NCBI GenBank assembly: GCA_009731425.1
Contig: AP018794.1
Span: forward strand, 1 to 64,000
Source of the DNA: Lachnospiraceae bacterium KM106-2
GTDB lineage: Bacteria; Bacillota; Clostridia; Lachnospirales; Lachnospiraceae
DNA length: 64,000 nt
Direction of reading: 5' to 3'
Within the stretch, counting starts at the first letter, position 1. Each line of letters begins with the position of its first letter. The notes beneath the pieces were generated by a model. The model made no database searches, was not told the DNA's origin, and saw only the letters and a program-made list of their open reading frames with translations. This document shows positions 9,070-19,885 of the stretch, one piece after another. The position numbers and the translations under genes are program-made.

Positions 9070-10032
9070 TTAGTCGTTCTCTTCAAGTGGAAGTCCTGAG
9101 TTGTAGGAGATATCAGGAATGGCAAGTGAGAGTGGAAAATACGAATCAGGATCTTCTAAATATTCATTAAGCAAATGAAGGATTGCTAAAGTATCCTCTT
9201 TGGATTTTTCAAATAGATCTAAAAAGGATTCTTTTCTAACTTCCTCTTCCCATGGAGAGTGCCACTTATGATGAGCAAGGTTTAGATAATCTTTGTTTTC
9301 AGGTACTTTATCGGTCGGAATAAGGCAGCTGAGTAATGGATACCCGAGGATACGCTGCTCTATGATCTTAGCGAGTTTTCGTTTCCAGCCATTTGGATCA
9401 GAAAGAAGTTTGAGTTCTAATTCCATTTTGCTGATGGCATCGCAGACCATAGCGGTATTAATTACGGAGTGACTATTAAAATAAGTTCGATTTAAGCAAG
9501 GTGCTAATCGTTCTCCAATCGCTTCTCGTTCTGCTTTGGATAAATGAATCACTTCATTGGCATGAAAGCGACCTGGAAGTTGATCTAAATAGTGTACACA
9601 TAGTTTGTGATCAATATAGGTCTCCAATGTGCAGTGATATGGAGTATAGTGTGGTTTCTGCTGCTCTTGGAATTGAACATAATTACTTTTAGCATAAATG
9701 TATGGGTGACAGATCGTATCCATTTTATAATGGCAAAGAATTCCGCTTACATTGGCTAAAAAGATCTCTTTCTTTTTAGGATCGTTTTCTTTTTGAATTT
9801 CTCGAATGCAGGTCAAGAGATATTCGCCGGTATGTTCTCGATGCATTCTACTGCCGAGTCCTTTTAACTTTCCAGGTAAGAAGCACCCTGGGTAATATAA
9901 AAATAAATCAGGTCCCTGAGTTCCTAATGAGAACACGTTGGGATGATTGGAAATAGCATTGGATACTTGATTAGAATCTAATTCTTCAAGTGTCTTTTGT
10001 CCGAGTAAATAGTGTGTAATAAATCCAGGCAT
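9070..10032 (-). CDS. Zinc-dependent phospholipase C-like protein
   Basis: 320 residues, PF00882-type fold. Typical elements are the N-terminal MPGFITHYLLG, QGPDLFLYYP, HREHTGEYL and the metal-ligand motif HYKMDTICHPYIY. Alpha-toxin-like enzymes are secreted, but no signal peptide is present here, so this is one of the cytosolic relatives of unknown substrate common in Lachnospiraceae. The start at 10032 has AGGAGGG just upstream on the minus strand. Confidence 0.75.
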   Translation of the reverse strand: MPGFITHYLLGQKTLEELDSNQVSNAISNHPNVFSLGTQGPDLFLYYPGCFLPGKLKGLGSRMHREHTGEYLLTCIREIQKENDPKKKEIFLANVSGILCHYKMDTICHPYIYAKSNYVQFQEQQKPHYTPYHCTLETYIDHKLCVHYLDQLPGRFHANEVIHLSKAEREAIGERLAPCLNRTYFNSHSVINTAMVCDAISKMELELKLLSDPNGWKRKLAKIIEQRILGYPLLSCLIPTDKVPENKDYLNLAHHKWHSPWEEEVRKESFLDLFEKSKEDTLAILHLLNEYLEDPDSYFPLSLAIPDISYNSGLPLEEND

Positions 10033-10163
10033 ATAATAACCCTCCTAAATGGTATCTATAATAAGTATGATCAAACTTATTATATTTATATTGTAACTCA
10101 TTTGTCAAAATGATAAAATAAAAGAAATGTATGTTCGAATTTAGGAATAAGGATGGGATTATC

Positions 10164-11495
10164 ATGGATTTATTTGATTATATGCGTAGCAAAAATCAGG
10201 ACAAGGAGTCACCACTGGCTTCTAGAATGCGTCCTACCTCGTTAGATGAAGTGGTAGGGCAGTCTCATATTATCGGAAAAGATAAACTATTGTATCGTGC
10301 CATCCAGGCAGATAAATTAAGTTCTCTTATCTTTTATGGCCCTCCGGGAACGGGTAAGACCACATTAGCGAAAGTGATCGCTCACACGACAAGCGCGGAG
10401 TTTACTCAGATCAATGCGACCAGTGCGGGTAAGAAAGATATGGAAGAGGTCGTTAAGACAGCGAAAGATAATGCTGGGATGTATGGCAAGAAGACGATCT
10501 TGTTTGTCGATGAGATCCATCGATTTAATAAGGGACAACAGGATTATCTGCTTCCATTTGTAGAAGACGGTACGATCATTTTGATCGGCGCGACAACGGA
10601 AAACCCCTATTTTGAAGTAAATGGCGCCTTGATCTCACGTTCTATAATCTTCGAGTTAAAACCGTTAGAGAAAGAAGATATCAATCAATTGATCATGCGA
10701 GCTTTGACCAACGAGGAAAAAGGGCTGGGAATCTATAATGCAACGATCACAGAAGAAGCACTAGATTTCTTGTCGGAAATGAGTAATGGTGATGCACGAA
10801 ACGCTTTAAATGCGATTGAGCTTGGTGTCTTAACGACAAAGAAGAATGAAAAAGGTGTGATCGAGATCACACTTGATGTCGCAAAAGAGTGTATCCAAAA
10901 GAGAAATGTAAAGTATGATAAGAATGGTGATAACCATTATGATACCATATCTGCTTTCATTAAAAGTCTTCGTGGGTCTGACCCAGATGCAGCAATCTAT
11001 TACTTAGCAAAAATGTTGTATGCAGGTGAGAGCGTGGAATTCATCGCAAGAAGAATTATGATCAGTGCAGCAGAGGATGTGGGAAATGCAGATCCATTTG
11101 CTTTAGTATTAGCAACGCAGGCGGCAGAGGCAGTTTCAAGAATCGGTATGCCAGAAGGAAGGATCATTTTAGCAGAGGCAGTTACGTATGTGGCATGTGC
11201 GCCAAAGAGTAATGCATCATACTTAGCGATCGATAAGGCATTAGAGGTTGTAAAGAATGAGAAAGTAGGCAGTGTCCCAGTACATTTGATGGATGCGCAC
11301 TATAAAGGCGCAGCGAAGTTAGGACATGGAATGGGATATCAGTATGCACATGCATATAAGAATCATTATGTAAAACAGCAGTACCTTCCAGATGAATTAG
11401 TTGGTCGTACGTTCTATGAGATGACAGAGATGGGACAAGAAAAATCAATGAAAGAACATATGGATCGAATTAGAAGAGAAGCTGACGAATTATAA
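10164..11495 (+). CDS. rarA: Replication-associated recombination protein A (AAA+ ATPase)
   Basis: RarA/MgsA acts at stalled replication forks. Motifs are Walker A GPPGTGKTT, Walker B LFVDEIHRF, sensor 1 GATTENP and the MgsA C-terminal region with YKGAAKLGHGMGYQYAH. ATG 10164 gives MDLFDYM, the common start of this family. An upstream in-frame ATG at 10131 would add 11 residues and is not excluded, as neither start has a strong ribosome site. It is divergent from the PlcC-like gene. Confidence 0.92.
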   Translation: MDLFDYMRSKNQDKESPLASRMRPTSLDEVVGQSHIIGKDKLLYRAIQADKLSSLIFYGPPGTGKTTLAKVIAHTTSAEFTQINATSAGKKDMEEVVKTAKDNAGMYGKKTILFVDEIHRFNKGQQDYLLPFVEDGTIILIGATTENPYFEVNGALISRSIIFELKPLEKEDINQLIMRALTNEEKGLGIYNATITEEALDFLSEMSNGDARNALNAIELGVLTTKKNEKGVIEITLDVAKECIQKRNVKYDKNGDNHYDTISAFIKSLRGSDPDAAIYYLAKMLYAGESVEFIARRIMISAAEDVGNADPFALVLATQAAEAVSRIGMPEGRIILAEAVTYVACAPKSNASYLAIDKALEVVKNEKVGSVPVHLMDAHYKGAAKLGHGMGYQYAHAYKNHYVKQQYLPDELVGRTFYEMTEMGQEKSMKEHMDRIRREADEL

Positions 11496-11589
11496 AAAAG
11501 TATGTTGAATTAGGGAATCTTAGATGTTACTATGGAAGTGATTTATTTATACAAACGAGAAATAAGAGGTTATGAGGAGAGTATGAAAC

Positions 11590-12033
11590 ATGAGACAAAA
11601 GTTAACAAGAAGATCCCTAATGCTGGTAATTGCATTGATGATCGCAATTACAGCGCAGTTTGCTGTAACAGAGCAGATCTCTGCAAAGACAACAACTAAG
11701 AACGTTGTAATTGCCAAGATAAATGGAAATACAATGGAGTATCATAAATCCATTTCAGCGACTAGATTAATTAAGAACGCTGATTGGGAAAATATTGTTG
11801 GATACGGAAAGAAATATAAAATTAAACTAGCAAGTAATGCAAAGTTCTATGTATTAGATTCTTATACATTCAAAACGAAGAAAGTATCTAAGAAGAGATT
11901 CATGCAGAACGTTAAGGCATTTGGCTATCAAAAGAGTAAAGATAAAGGTGTAACTTATTATTGGGGTATGGCTTGTAAGTTAACGATCAAAAATGGGAAA
12001 TGTATTAAGATCGTTCAGCGATATCAGGCATAA
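11590..12033 (+). CDS. Secreted protein of unknown function
   Basis: 147 residues with a Sec signal peptide (basic MRQKLTRR, hydrophobic core to about residue 28, cleavage likely after QISAK). The mature part is basic and beta-rich, with no family I recognise. It has GAGGAGAG upstream. A bidirectional terminator lies directly at its end. Confidence 0.6.
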   Translation: MRQKLTRRSLMLVIALMIAITAQFAVTEQISAKTTTKNVVIAKINGNTMEYHKSISATRLIKNADWENIVGYGKKYKIKLASNAKFYVLDSYTFKTKKVSKKRFMQNVKAFGYQKSKDKGVTYYWGMACKLTIKNGKCIKIVQRYQA

Positions 12034-12068
12034 AAAAATAGAATGTGCGAAAGCACATTCTATTTTTT
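12033..12068. terminator. Bidirectional terminator
   Basis: 16-bp near-perfect stem around GAATGTGC-GAAA-GCACATTC with A and T runs on either side, serving both convergent genes. Confidence 0.92.
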
Positions 12069-12293
12069 ATTTGTTTTATCTTGCATAGGATCATTATTTT
12101 TACCGCTCAGTACTTTGGATACAACCGTAAATCCATAGATTAAAATTGGAATTACAATGGTGCAAAATACACTAGCTTGAAAAAGCGCAGCAGAGTGAGG
12201 CGTGCTGATGATAGCGCCGATGAAAGAGGCTACATACAATCCTAATAAAAAAATAACGCCAAGAATGGCACAGATACGATTCGCTTTTTTCAT
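12060..12293 (-). CDS. Small two-helix membrane protein
   Basis: 77 residues with two predicted transmembrane helices (about 8-31 and 40-62) and a charged tail. I do not recognise a family. The start codon at 12293 has GGAAT sequence upstream. Its 3' end overlaps the shared terminator. Confidence 0.55.
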   Translation of the reverse strand: MKKANRICAILGVIFLLGLYVASFIGAIISTPHSAALFQASVFCTIVIPILIYGFTVVSKVLSGKNNDPMQDKTNKK

Positions 12294-12366
12294 TTTTCGA
12301 TTCCTTTCGTATTCATAATCATATACTCATTATACACGAACTAGGGCAGCAGGACAATATCGGAAA

Positions 12367-12395
12367 TTGACAGTGCAAGAACTTAGGACTATATT
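12367..12395 (+). promoter_or_regulatory. Sigma-A type promoter
   Basis: TTGACA, 17 bases, TATATT, about 50 bases ahead of the small gene at 12447. Confidence 0.65.
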
Positions 12396-12446
12396 GGAGA
12401 AGAAAGAAAAAATAAGTTACAATAAATAAGATAGAGGGAAAAAAGA

Positions 12447-12686
12447 ATGGAAGAATATTTAATTAAGAATACGACAAGAGAACAAAGAGAAAAGATTGTA
12501 GACGATGCATTAGGTTATGGAGATATTGGTTGTGAGAATGCAGTTGGGGCTGCAATGTATGAGATGTATCAACCATATATTGATGGAAAGATGGAATTAT
12601 CGGAGATAACAAAACAGTATCAGACGAGATATGTCAGTGCGGATTATGGGGAGCATGACAAAGGAGGTTGCGGATATCTAAAATAA
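12447..12686 (+). CDS. Small conserved protein, function unknown
   Basis: 79 residues, acidic, starting MEEYLIKNTTREQREKIV and ending GGCGYLK. Similar short Lachnospiraceae proteins are sometimes labelled PurH in databases, from memory, but nothing here resembles the PurH enzyme and I do not transfer that name. It is transcribed from a good promoter at 12367 and probably reads into the AraC gene 24 bases downstream. Confidence 0.6.
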   Translation: MEEYLIKNTTREQREKIVDDALGYGDIGCENAVGAAMYEMYQPYIDGKMELSEITKQYQTRYVSADYGEHDKGGCGYLK

Positions 12687-12710
12687 TTGTTTTTTGGAGA
12701 GGAGCTTACT

Positions 12711-13760
12711 ATGGAGATGAAACAGCTGGCAAAACATTTAATCTATGACTGTGCCAATAAGGAAACACCAGATAATTATGCGAGATTTGGAATTATGAGC
12801 CCGGAATATGCTTCTCATGGGGTAGAAGTAAAGCCATATCCATTACCGGAAAGTGAACATTTATTTGCGCTATTCTGGGATATCCATGACTCGAACAAGC
12901 TTTCAGCGACTATATTACCATCGAGTGTACCATTTACATATAACAAAGAATTTCAGCCAGGAACGAGAACACAGATGCACTCTCATGAATACCTGGAACT
13001 ATTTTATATTATCGACGGAGAGTACCGTCAGAAGATCCTTGGAAATGAATTCACTTTCCATAAGGGAGAGTTATGTCTTATTGATAAGAACTGCCAGCAT
13101 CAGGAGATCTTAGATGGGACATCTGCAACCATCTTATTTCTTGGAATTACCAATGTTATGTTCAATGATATTATGAATCGTCAGATTACGACAGAAAGAA
13201 TCGCATCCTTTCTTAATATGGCATTGTTAGAGCAGAAGACGTTACAGCAGTATTTATATTTCAGACCACAAGAGGGAGCGGCTTCCTTGGTTGAGGATGC
13301 TTTAATTGCTTTAGTGCAGGAGTTGGAACATCATGATGTGGCGACACCATTTATTACTCAGGGGTTTTTGTTAAGAATTTTCTGGGTATTAAGTACGCAG
13401 TATGAGTTTTCATTATCGAAAAAATTACGAAAGAAGATGAAATGGATCCTCTTTGAAGAAGTAACGGATTATATGAAGAAGAATCTAGATAAGATGTCTA
13501 TTCGCTGTCTGACGGAAGAATTTCATTTTCAAGAAGATTATTTTAATCGGCTGTTAAAAGTACAGACGGGAATGACTTATACAGAATACCTACAGTTTTT
13601 AAGACTTCAGATGGCAGAGAACCTGCTTAAAGATACAGATTATAGTATTGATCGCATTGCAAAAGAAGTAGGGTATCACAATAAGGGATATTTCTATAAA
13701 ATATTTACGGAACGGAACCAGCTTACGCCGGCCCAGTTCCGTAAAAAGTTATTGGATTAA
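12711..13760 (+). CDS. AraC family regulator with cupin sensor domain
   Basis: 349 residues from ATG 12711, chosen because GGAGAGGAG precedes it; the frame is open from TTG 12687. The N-terminal cupin region has [16 protein letters not shown] and a second half around [14 protein letters not shown]. The C-terminal AraC HTH pair contains [16 protein letters not shown], then [23 protein letters not shown] and LTPAQFRK. Its 3' end overlaps the convergent phosphoketolase gene by four bases with no terminator between. The inducer is unknown; sugar metabolism is plausible from the neighbour. Confidence 0.85.
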   Translation: MEMKQLAKHLIYDCANKETPDNYARFGIMSPEYASHGVEVKPYPLPESEHLFALFWDIHDSNKLSATILPSSVPFTYNKEFQPGTRTQMHSHEYLELFYIIDGEYRQKILGNEFTFHKGELCLIDKNCQHQEILDGTSATILFLGITNVMFNDIMNRQITTERIASFLNMALLEQKTLQQYLYFRPQEGAASLVEDALIALVQELEHHDVATPFITQGFLLRIFWVLSTQYEFSLSKKLRKKMKWILFEEVTDYMKKNLDKMSIRCLTEEFHFQEDYFNRLLKVQTGMTYTEYLQFLRLQMAENLLKDTDYSIDRIAKEVGYHNKGYFYKIFTERNQLTPAQFRKKLLD

Positions 13761-16132
13761 AGATCCCATTTCCAGTCTCTTACTTCTGGCATATCAAGAC
13801 CGTATTCATGGATGTATTGCTTATGTGCTACTAACTTATCGTTCATTTGCTGAACAAGGTAAGAACCACGGTTTCCTAATTGAGGTAAGAATTTGATTAC
13901 ATTCTTAACTAAGTGGAAACGATCGATCTCATTCTGAACACGCATATCAAATGGAGTTGTGATCGTACCTTCTTCTTGATAACCGTATACATGAATGTTG
14001 CGGTTTGTACGTCTGTATGTTAATTCATGGATCAATGTATGATATCCGTGGAATGCGAAGATGATTGGTTTATCTTTTGTAAATAAAGAATCATATTCTG
14101 CATCCGTTAATCCATGAGGATGTTTTGTGCTTGGCTCTAATTTCATTAAGTCGACAACGTTGACAACACGGATCTTAATCTCAGGAATTGCTTTTCTTAA
14201 GATCGTGACAGCAGCCATTGTCTCAAGTGTTGGTGTATCACCGCAGCAAGCCATAACAACGTCAGGTTCTTGACCTTGATCATTACTTGCCCAATCCCAG
14301 ATGCCGATACCTTGTGAACAATGTTTGATTGCTTGATCCATTGTCAACCATTGTTGTCTTGGATGCTTAGAAGTAACTAAGACATTGACATAATCACGGC
14401 TTCTGATACAGTGATCAAAGCAATTTAATAAACAGTTTGTATCTGGTGGCAGATAAAGACGTACAACATCGGATTTCTTATTTGCGATATGGTCTAAGAA
14501 ACCAGGATCTTGATGAGTAAATCCGTTGTGATCTTGCTGCCATACATTGGATGTAAGGATTAAGTTAAGAGATGCAATAGATTGTCTCCAAGGAAGCTGA
14601 TTACATACTTTTAACCATTTTGCATGCTGTGCACACATAGAATCTACGACACGGATAAATGCTTCGTAACTTGCGAAGAAACCATGACGTCCAGTAAGAA
14701 GGTATCCTTCTAACCATCCTTCACACATATGCTCACTTAACATGGAATCCATAACACGTCCATCGTTTGCTAAGAATTCGTCCGTATCGAATTTTTCATT
14801 GTTCCAGTCACGATTCGTTGCTTCAAATACTTTACCAAGACGGTTTGACATCGTCTCATCTGGTCCAAAGATACGGAAGTTTCTTTCTTTATCATTTAAC
14901 TTGAAGATATCTCTTACGAATCCACCAAGTTCGATCATATCTTGAGCTTCCACAGCGCCTGGCTTTGGAACATCAAGAGCATAGTCACGGAAATCTGGGA
15001 GACGAAGATCGCGAAGAAGCTTACCACCATTTGCATGTGGGTTTGATCCGATCCTTCGATTACCAGTTGGTGCTAATGCTTTTAATTCTGGAATTAATTT
15101 ACCGTTTTCATCAAAGAGTTCTTCTGGATGATAGCTCATTAACCATTTCTTTAAGATCTCTAAATGTTCTGGTTTATCCATCATGATAGGTACTTGGTGA
15201 GCACGGAAAGATCCTTCGATCTGATTACCGTCTACAACCTTAGGACCTGTCCATCCTTTTGGTGTACGAAGAACGATCATAGGCCACTTAGGTCTAGTCG
15301 TATCATGATTCTCTCTTGCATTCTTCTGGATGGCTTTAATTTCATCCATTACGGTATCTAATGTTTCAGCCATCTTACGATGCATTGTCATTGGGTCGTC
15401 ACCTTCAACAAAGTAAGGTTTCCATCCGCAGCCATCGAAGAAATGCTCTAACTCTTCATGAGAGATACGTGCAAGAATGGTTGGGTTACTGATCTTATAT
15501 CCGTTAAGATGAAGGATTGGAAGAACGGCACCATCTGTCTCAGGATTTAAGAATTTGTTGCACTGCCATGAAGTTGCTAAAGGACCAGTTTCTGATTCTC
15601 CATCACCAACGATACAAGATACGATTAAATCTGGATTATCAAATACGGCACCAAATGAGTGAGCAAGAGAGTAACCAAGTTCGCCGCCTTCATTGATGGA
15701 TCCTGGAGTTTCAGGAGCAACATGGCTTGAGATTCCGCCTGGGAATGAGAACTGTTTACAAAGTTTTTTCATACCATCGATATCTTCGCCGATGTTTGGA
15801 TATACTTCACTATAAGTACCTTCTAGATAAGTATTGGCAACGAAGAAGTTTCCACCATGTCCGGGACCAGAGATAAGTACCATATCTTGATCGTATTTTT
15901 TGATGACACGGTTTAAATGTACATAAACAAAGTTTTGTCCTGGTACAGTTCCCCAGTGACCAACGATTTTCTTCTTGATTTGATCCATTGTTAATGGTTC
16001 ACGAAGAAGAGGGTTATCAAGTAAGTATAACTGTGCAGCGCCAAGATAGTTGGCAGCGCGCCAGTATGCATTCATTTTTTCTAAATATTCATCTGTAATA
16101 GGCTGTTTCTCCACAACATTATTATCTGTCAT
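13757..16132 (-). CDS. xfp: Xylulose-5-phosphate/fructose-6-phosphate phosphoketolase
   Basis: 791-residue thiamine-diphosphate enzyme that cleaves xylulose-5-phosphate (and often fructose-6-phosphate) with phosphate to acetyl-phosphate plus glyceraldehyde-3-phosphate or erythrose-4-phosphate. Signatures: [48 protein letters not shown] and the ThDP motif [14 protein letters not shown]. Length fits the family (about 790-820). ATG 16132 is preceded by AAGGAGGACAAGC. Dual or single substrate preference cannot be told from sequence alone. Confidence 0.95.
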   Translation of the reverse strand: MTDNNVVEKQPITDEYLEKMNAYWRAANYLGAAQLYLLDNPLLREPLTMDQIKKKIVGHWGTVPGQNFVYVHLNRVIKKYDQDMVLISGPGHGGNFFVANTYLEGTYSEVYPNIGEDIDGMKKLCKQFSFPGGISSHVAPETPGSINEGGELGYSLAHSFGAVFDNPDLIVSCIVGDGESETGPLATSWQCNKFLNPETDGAVLPILHLNGYKISNPTILARISHEELEHFFDGCGWKPYFVEGDDPMTMHRKMAETLDTVMDEIKAIQKNARENHDTTRPKWPMIVLRTPKGWTGPKVVDGNQIEGSFRAHQVPIMMDKPEHLEILKKWLMSYHPEELFDENGKLIPELKALAPTGNRRIGSNPHANGGKLLRDLRLPDFRDYALDVPKPGAVEAQDMIELGGFVRDIFKLNDKERNFRIFGPDETMSNRLGKVFEATNRDWNNEKFDTDEFLANDGRVMDSMLSEHMCEGWLEGYLLTGRHGFFASYEAFIRVVDSMCAQHAKWLKVCNQLPWRQSIASLNLILTSNVWQQDHNGFTHQDPGFLDHIANKKSDVVRLYLPPDTNCLLNCFDHCIRSRDYVNVLVTSKHPRQQWLTMDQAIKHCSQGIGIWDWASNDQGQEPDVVMACCGDTPTLETMAAVTILRKAIPEIKIRVVNVVDLMKLEPSTKHPHGLTDAEYDSLFTKDKPIIFAFHGYHTLIHELTYRRTNRNIHVYGYQEEGTITTPFDMRVQNEIDRFHLVKNVIKFLPQLGNRGSYLVQQMNDKLVAHKQYIHEYGLDMPEVRDWKWDL

Positions 16133-16459
16133 GTTGCTTGTCCTCCTTCATATCCTTAGTTTTGTTTCTTTGTTATATTTTAAACAAAGTTATCTCATCT
16201 AACAATTTCGCATTCCTATTAAATTCTTAAAAAGTTACGTATTCCGACTAGTTTTTATAAAATTCCTTTATTCACCGTTTTTATCACAGGAACGACAGAT
16301 TAAATAACGAATTAGAATTACCAATATAAATGTAAAATATTTACATAATTATCTTATAGATTTCACGGCGTTTATACATAGGTGTTTTAGGATATAGCCA
16401 TAGTTGTTCGAGAGAGCAGCTTGTAATTCATGTTAATGAATAGAAGGAGGAAATTAGTT
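16133..16459. other. Divergent intergenic region
   Basis: About 330 AT-rich bases between phosphoketolase and the exported protein pair. It must hold both leaders. No hairpin, repeat or gene stood out. Confidence 0.4.
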
Positions 16460-16978
16460 ATGAAACTTAGAAAGAAATTAGTACCAGCAGTTATGATCGG
16501 TATGTTATGCATGGCAGCATCCGCACCCGCTTGTGCAGCTGAAACAACAGAATTCTCTTATCTGGAAGAGAATGAACCAACTTATACGGTCTCCATTCCA
16601 GCTTCCGTGCAAATGACAAAAGAGGGCAGCGATTTGACCATCAAAGCATCGGATGTTGCTTATCTTGATGGAAAGAAGATATCCGTTACGATCGCGGGTA
16701 CGGATGGTTACATTAATCAGATGGTTATGGAAGGAGATACTACTTCTCCAGTGTATAGTTCTTCTCTTCGTTATCAGATTCTTAAAGGAGATCAAGTGAT
16801 CGAGACGACAGGTAAGAAAAATCAAGTGGTAGGAGTTGAGTTAGCATCCTTTACCGGAAATGGGAAAGAGACATTAAAAGTAAAACCAGTAATTGATGGG
16901 ACGGGTCGAAGAGTAGAAAAAGGGGTGACCTACACAGGAACCATGACTTACGGAATTGATCTGGTAGATGCTAAGTAA
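16460..16978 (+). CDS. Exported beta-sandwich-like surface protein
   Basis: 172 residues from ATG 16460, which follows GAAGGAGG; an upstream ATG at 16430 lacks a ribosome site. A signal peptide (MKLRKKLVPAVMIGMLCMAA, cleavage near APACAA) is followed by TYTVSIPASVQM and alternating strands ending in GTMTYGIDLV. Proteins with this SIPASV entry are common exported proteins in Lachnospiraceae and look like Ig/pilin-like sandwiches; the role is unknown. It overlaps the next gene by 11 bases. Confidence 0.6.
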   Translation: MKLRKKLVPAVMIGMLCMAASAPACAAETTEFSYLEENEPTYTVSIPASVQMTKEGSDLTIKASDVAYLDGKKISVTIAGTDGYINQMVMEGDTTSPVYSSSLRYQILKGDQVIETTGKKNQVVGVELASFTGNGKETLKVKPVIDGTGRRVEKGVTYTGTMTYGIDLVDAK

Positions 16979-17483
16979 AGTTATGATAAAGAATCAAAAG
17001 TTATTATTTCTTATGATAGGCTGTCTCACTTGTATGTTAGTGGTGTCAATTGGATTCAATTATTATCAGAGTAATAACCGTCAAAACGCTGCTAAAAATG
17101 AATCAGGAATTGCGCAGAATACGGTGGAGTGGAAGAAACAAATAGTGAACAGGTCAGGAAGCAAAGAAGGAATCAAGATACCAGGGTATGGAGAAATCAG
17201 TGTCAGCGAAGGCGCTAAAGAGATGGAGATGGCATTGGTAAATCCCAAAGATAATCCATGTTATTTTCAATTTACCGTTCTGATCTCAGTAGAAGAGAAG
17301 CAAGTTACGTTATATGAATCGCAATTAATAGAACAGGGAAGAGCAATTACAGTATTCCCAGTAGAGAATCTGCCAAGTGCAGGAGATTACAAGATGAAAG
17401 TGAAAATTAATACATACTCACTGAAAGATAGAAAGACCCCATTGAATGGTGCACAGGTAAATACGGTGTTGCATGTAGTATAG
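16968..17483 (+). CDS. Membrane-anchored extracellular protein
   Basis: 171 residues: an N-terminal membrane anchor (residues about 12-31), a polar linker, and a beta-rich domain with CYFQFTVLI and SAGDYKMKVKI. ATG 16968 lies inside the end of the previous gene; ATG 16983 is an alternative. Translational coupling suggests that the two proteins work together on the cell surface. No sortase motif was seen. Confidence 0.6.
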   Translation: MLSKVMIKNQKLLFLMIGCLTCMLVVSIGFNYYQSNNRQNAAKNESGIAQNTVEWKKQIVNRSGSKEGIKIPGYGEISVSEGAKEMEMALVNPKDNPCYFQFTVLISVEEKQVTLYESQLIEQGRAITVFPVENLPSAGDYKMKVKINTYSLKDRKTPLNGAQVNTVLHVV

Positions 17484-17503
17484 ATAAATAGAGTATATAG
17501 TCG

Positions 17504-17536
17504 AAACAGCCTTGTTAGGGAACAGGGCTGTTTTTG
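17504..17536 (+). terminator. Terminator after exported pair
   Basis: Stem AAACAGCCTTGTT / AACAGGGCTGTTT with loop AGGG and a T tract. Confidence 0.88.
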
Positions 17537-17646
17537 TTAGGTGCTGAGTATTAATAAAATGGGAATAAATATCAAAACTCAAATATATGTTGAATAAACT
17601 CATAATATGTCGATATATAATATGAATAATAATTTGAGGTGAAGGT

Positions 17647-19134
17647 ATGGGGAATACAAACGAAGAGAAAAGAAAATATAAGGAATTGGGTAATCGACAG
17701 AAGTATGTTAACTTCCATCTATTTAGTGCGATCATATTTATGTCGATTTTGTCAATATTTCCAGTAATTAAGGATATCATGGCCGGAGAACTATTTGCTA
17801 TGATCCGAGTAAGTATGATTATAATTTGTGTAGTCGCAGATGTTGTCGCCTTTAATAAGGATAAAACATCAAAGAAATTTCGATATGTGGCAATGGGAAG
17901 CTTTGGTATCCTATATGGATATAGCGTAGTGACGGCAGATTCTATCGCAGCATTAGGATATATGATTCCGTTATTATTTTTATGTGTTTTATACTCGGAT
18001 ATCAAGTTCTCTACGAGCGCAGGAGCTTATGCGATCGTTTTAATTGTGATCCGTTTAGGAATGTGTGCAATGGGAATCTTTGAAAATAATACAACGATCA
18101 TCTTTTTAGGAGTTATCTTTATTATCTTGGCGGTTTATAGTATTTTGATCACTAGAAATCTACAGATGTTTAATAATGATTCTTATGGTGCATTAGAAGA
18201 TGAAAAAGAGGCACAGCAGAACATGATCGAAGATATCTTGCAGATTGCGGGAACGGTTCAAGGAGAATCCGAAGCCATCGATAGAATCTTAGACAACTTG
18301 ACAAAAACAAATGAAACGGTAACACAAAGTGTAAAGGGGATTTCATCCGGAGTGTTAAGTGTTACTGAGAATATTAGTGAGCAGACGATGATGACAGGTG
18401 CAATCCAGGAAAATATTCAAGCAACACAGGAGAGAACCGAAAATATTGAAAAGATTGCAGAAAAATCACAGGTAACGATTACCGAAAACTTAAATAATGT
18501 GAATGAATTAAAAGGTCAAAGTCAGAAGATCACAACCGTAAATAATACGGTAGCTGATCGTATGCATCGCTTAAGAGAAAAGGCAACAGAAGTACAGAAT
18601 ATCACAGGAGTGATATCAGGGGTAGCAGGACAGACTAACTTACTTGCATTAAATGCCTCGATTGAAGCAGCAAGAGCAGGGGAAGCAGGAAAGGGATTTG
18701 CCGTTGTTGCGGAAGAAATCAGAAATCTGTCCGAGCAGACTAGAAATGCCTCCGAAAGCATTAATACGATTCTAAATGAATTATCTGTCTATGCAGCAGA
18801 GGCATCGGAAAGTGTTAGGGAATCTTTAAGTGCAACAGATAATCAAAATGAGTATATCAATACGGTATATCAAGGATTTGAAGCAATCTATCATGATATG
18901 AATACGATGGATCGTGAAATTAAAGCTATGGGAAGTGATATGAAGGAATTAACGACTGCAAACAATGAGATCGTAGAAAATATCAATCAGATATCAGCTG
19001 CAAGTGAAGAGATTACAAGCAGTGTAGAGACAACAGCAGAAGATGTGGTTGTAAATGAAAAATCATTTGTAGAGATGCGAACAAAGTTCCAAACGGTATT
19101 AGATAAAGTTCAGGACTTTGAAAAGTATCGATAA
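17647..19134 (+). CDS. Methyl-accepting chemotaxis protein, multi-TM sensor
   Basis: 495 residues. About six predicted membrane helices lie in residues 22-178 with short loops and no large periplasmic-type sensor, so it may sense membrane or internal signals. A cytoplasmic MCP signalling domain follows, with hairpin-tip text [21 protein letters not shown] and [13 protein letters not shown]. No HAMP domain is obvious. It couples to CheA/CheW. GAGGTGAAGG precedes ATG 17647. Confidence 0.9.
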   Translation: MGNTNEEKRKYKELGNRQKYVNFHLFSAIIFMSILSIFPVIKDIMAGELFAMIRVSMIIICVVADVVAFNKDKTSKKFRYVAMGSFGILYGYSVVTADSIAALGYMIPLLFLCVLYSDIKFSTSAGAYAIVLIVIRLGMCAMGIFENNTTIIFLGVIFIILAVYSILITRNLQMFNNDSYGALEDEKEAQQNMIEDILQIAGTVQGESEAIDRILDNLTKTNETVTQSVKGISSGVLSVTENISEQTMMTGAIQENIQATQERTENIEKIAEKSQVTITENLNNVNELKGQSQKITTVNNTVADRMHRLREKATEVQNITGVISGVAGQTNLLALNASIEAARAGEAGKGFAVVAEEIRNLSEQTRNASESINTILNELSVYAAEASESVRESLSATDNQNEYINTVYQGFEAIYHDMNTMDREIKAMGSDMKELTTANNEIVENINQISAASEEITSSVETTAEDVVVNEKSFVEMRTKFQTVLDKVQDFEKYR

Positions 19135-19156
19135 AGATTAAGTTATAAGGAAGATA

Positions 19157-19196
19157 AAAAGAGCATTCGAAGTTAGCATTCGGGTGCTCTTTGTTT
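19157..19196 (+). terminator. Terminator after chemoreceptor
   Basis: Stem AAAGAGCA / TGCTCTTT with further pairing inside, then T-rich sequence. Confidence 0.8.
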
Positions 19197-19219
19197 GTGA
19201 AAAAATATGATGTCTTTAA

Positions 19220-19238
19220 AAAAGTAGTATGATTAAAG
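19220..19238. repeat. 19-bp repeat, copy 1
   Basis: The 19-bp sequence beginning AAAAGTAGTATGATT is identical to 20672-20690, and both copies are followed shortly by AGCGTTAA. Copy 1 precedes the sigma/anti-sigma pair. Confidence 0.6.
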
Positions 19239-19328
19239 AAGTGTCAGCGTTAACAAGGTTATATCAAATAGAGATAGATACAGAAGTTAGTTTGGAAATT
19301 AACTTTTTAATAAAAAATGAAAAGTGTG

Positions 19329-19357
19329 GGAACCAAAACGGGTTCTAGATAGTCTAA
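19329..19357 (+). promoter_or_regulatory. Candidate ECF-type promoter
   Basis: GGAACC, 17 bases, GTCTAA, 44 bases before the sigma gene ATG. GGAAC -35 elements are usual for ECF sigma factors, so this may be an autoregulated promoter. The -10 match is only suggestive. Confidence 0.4.
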
Positions 19358-19400
19358 TAAGTGTAAACAGTTTACAAGATGATGTAGAAGGAGAAAAAGC

Positions 19401-19871
19401 ATGGATAACATTACCAAAGAAGAACTAAGGAATCTTATTATAGAACATAAAACTGCAATGTACCGTTTGGCCTATTCAATGTTACAAAACGATGCGGATG
19501 CCTAGGATGCTGTAGGAGAGACTATAGTACATGCCTATGAACATAGAAGTGCACTACGAAAGCAAAAGCGTGCAAAAGCATGGTTAATGCAGATTTTAGT
19601 AAACGTATCTAAGACAATGATAAAAAAGAAAAGTAGATTAACAGCGCTAGATGAGAATTTATTGGAAGAGCAGGTGACATTATTTAACATCGACGAGATG
19701 CTGCCTTTGGTTATGGAACTGCCATTGGAGTTTCGGATGGTTACCTTGCTCTATTATTACGAAGATTTTAGTACCAATGAAATCTCGAAGATGCTGAAGA
19801 TACCAAATGGAACCGTGAAATCTAGATTAGCACGTGGACGCGAAAAGTTATCACAATTAATTAAATGGTAG
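19401..19871 (+). pseudogene. ECF sigma factor interrupted by in-frame amber codon
   Basis: Reading through one TAG at 19503-19505 gives a complete 156-residue sigma-70 family ECF factor. Region 2 reads KTAMYRLAYSMLQNDADA, then the stop (usually Glu or Gln in homologues), then DAVGETIVHAYEHR. Region 4 reads FRMVTLLYYYEDFSTNEISKML and GTVKSRLARGREKL. GAAGGAG precedes ATG 19401. Without readthrough only a 34-residue fragment, or region 4 from ATG 19587, could be made. The frame is otherwise intact, so the mutation looks recent or the codon is read through. Confidence 0.8.
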
Positions 19872-19885
19872 AAAGGGTGAGTTAT

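Noticed and set aside
12447..12686. Annotation as purine biosynthesis protein PurH
   Set aside because: The 79-residue protein shares no recognisable AICAR transformylase or IMP cyclohydrolase motif; I believe such names are carried-over errors.
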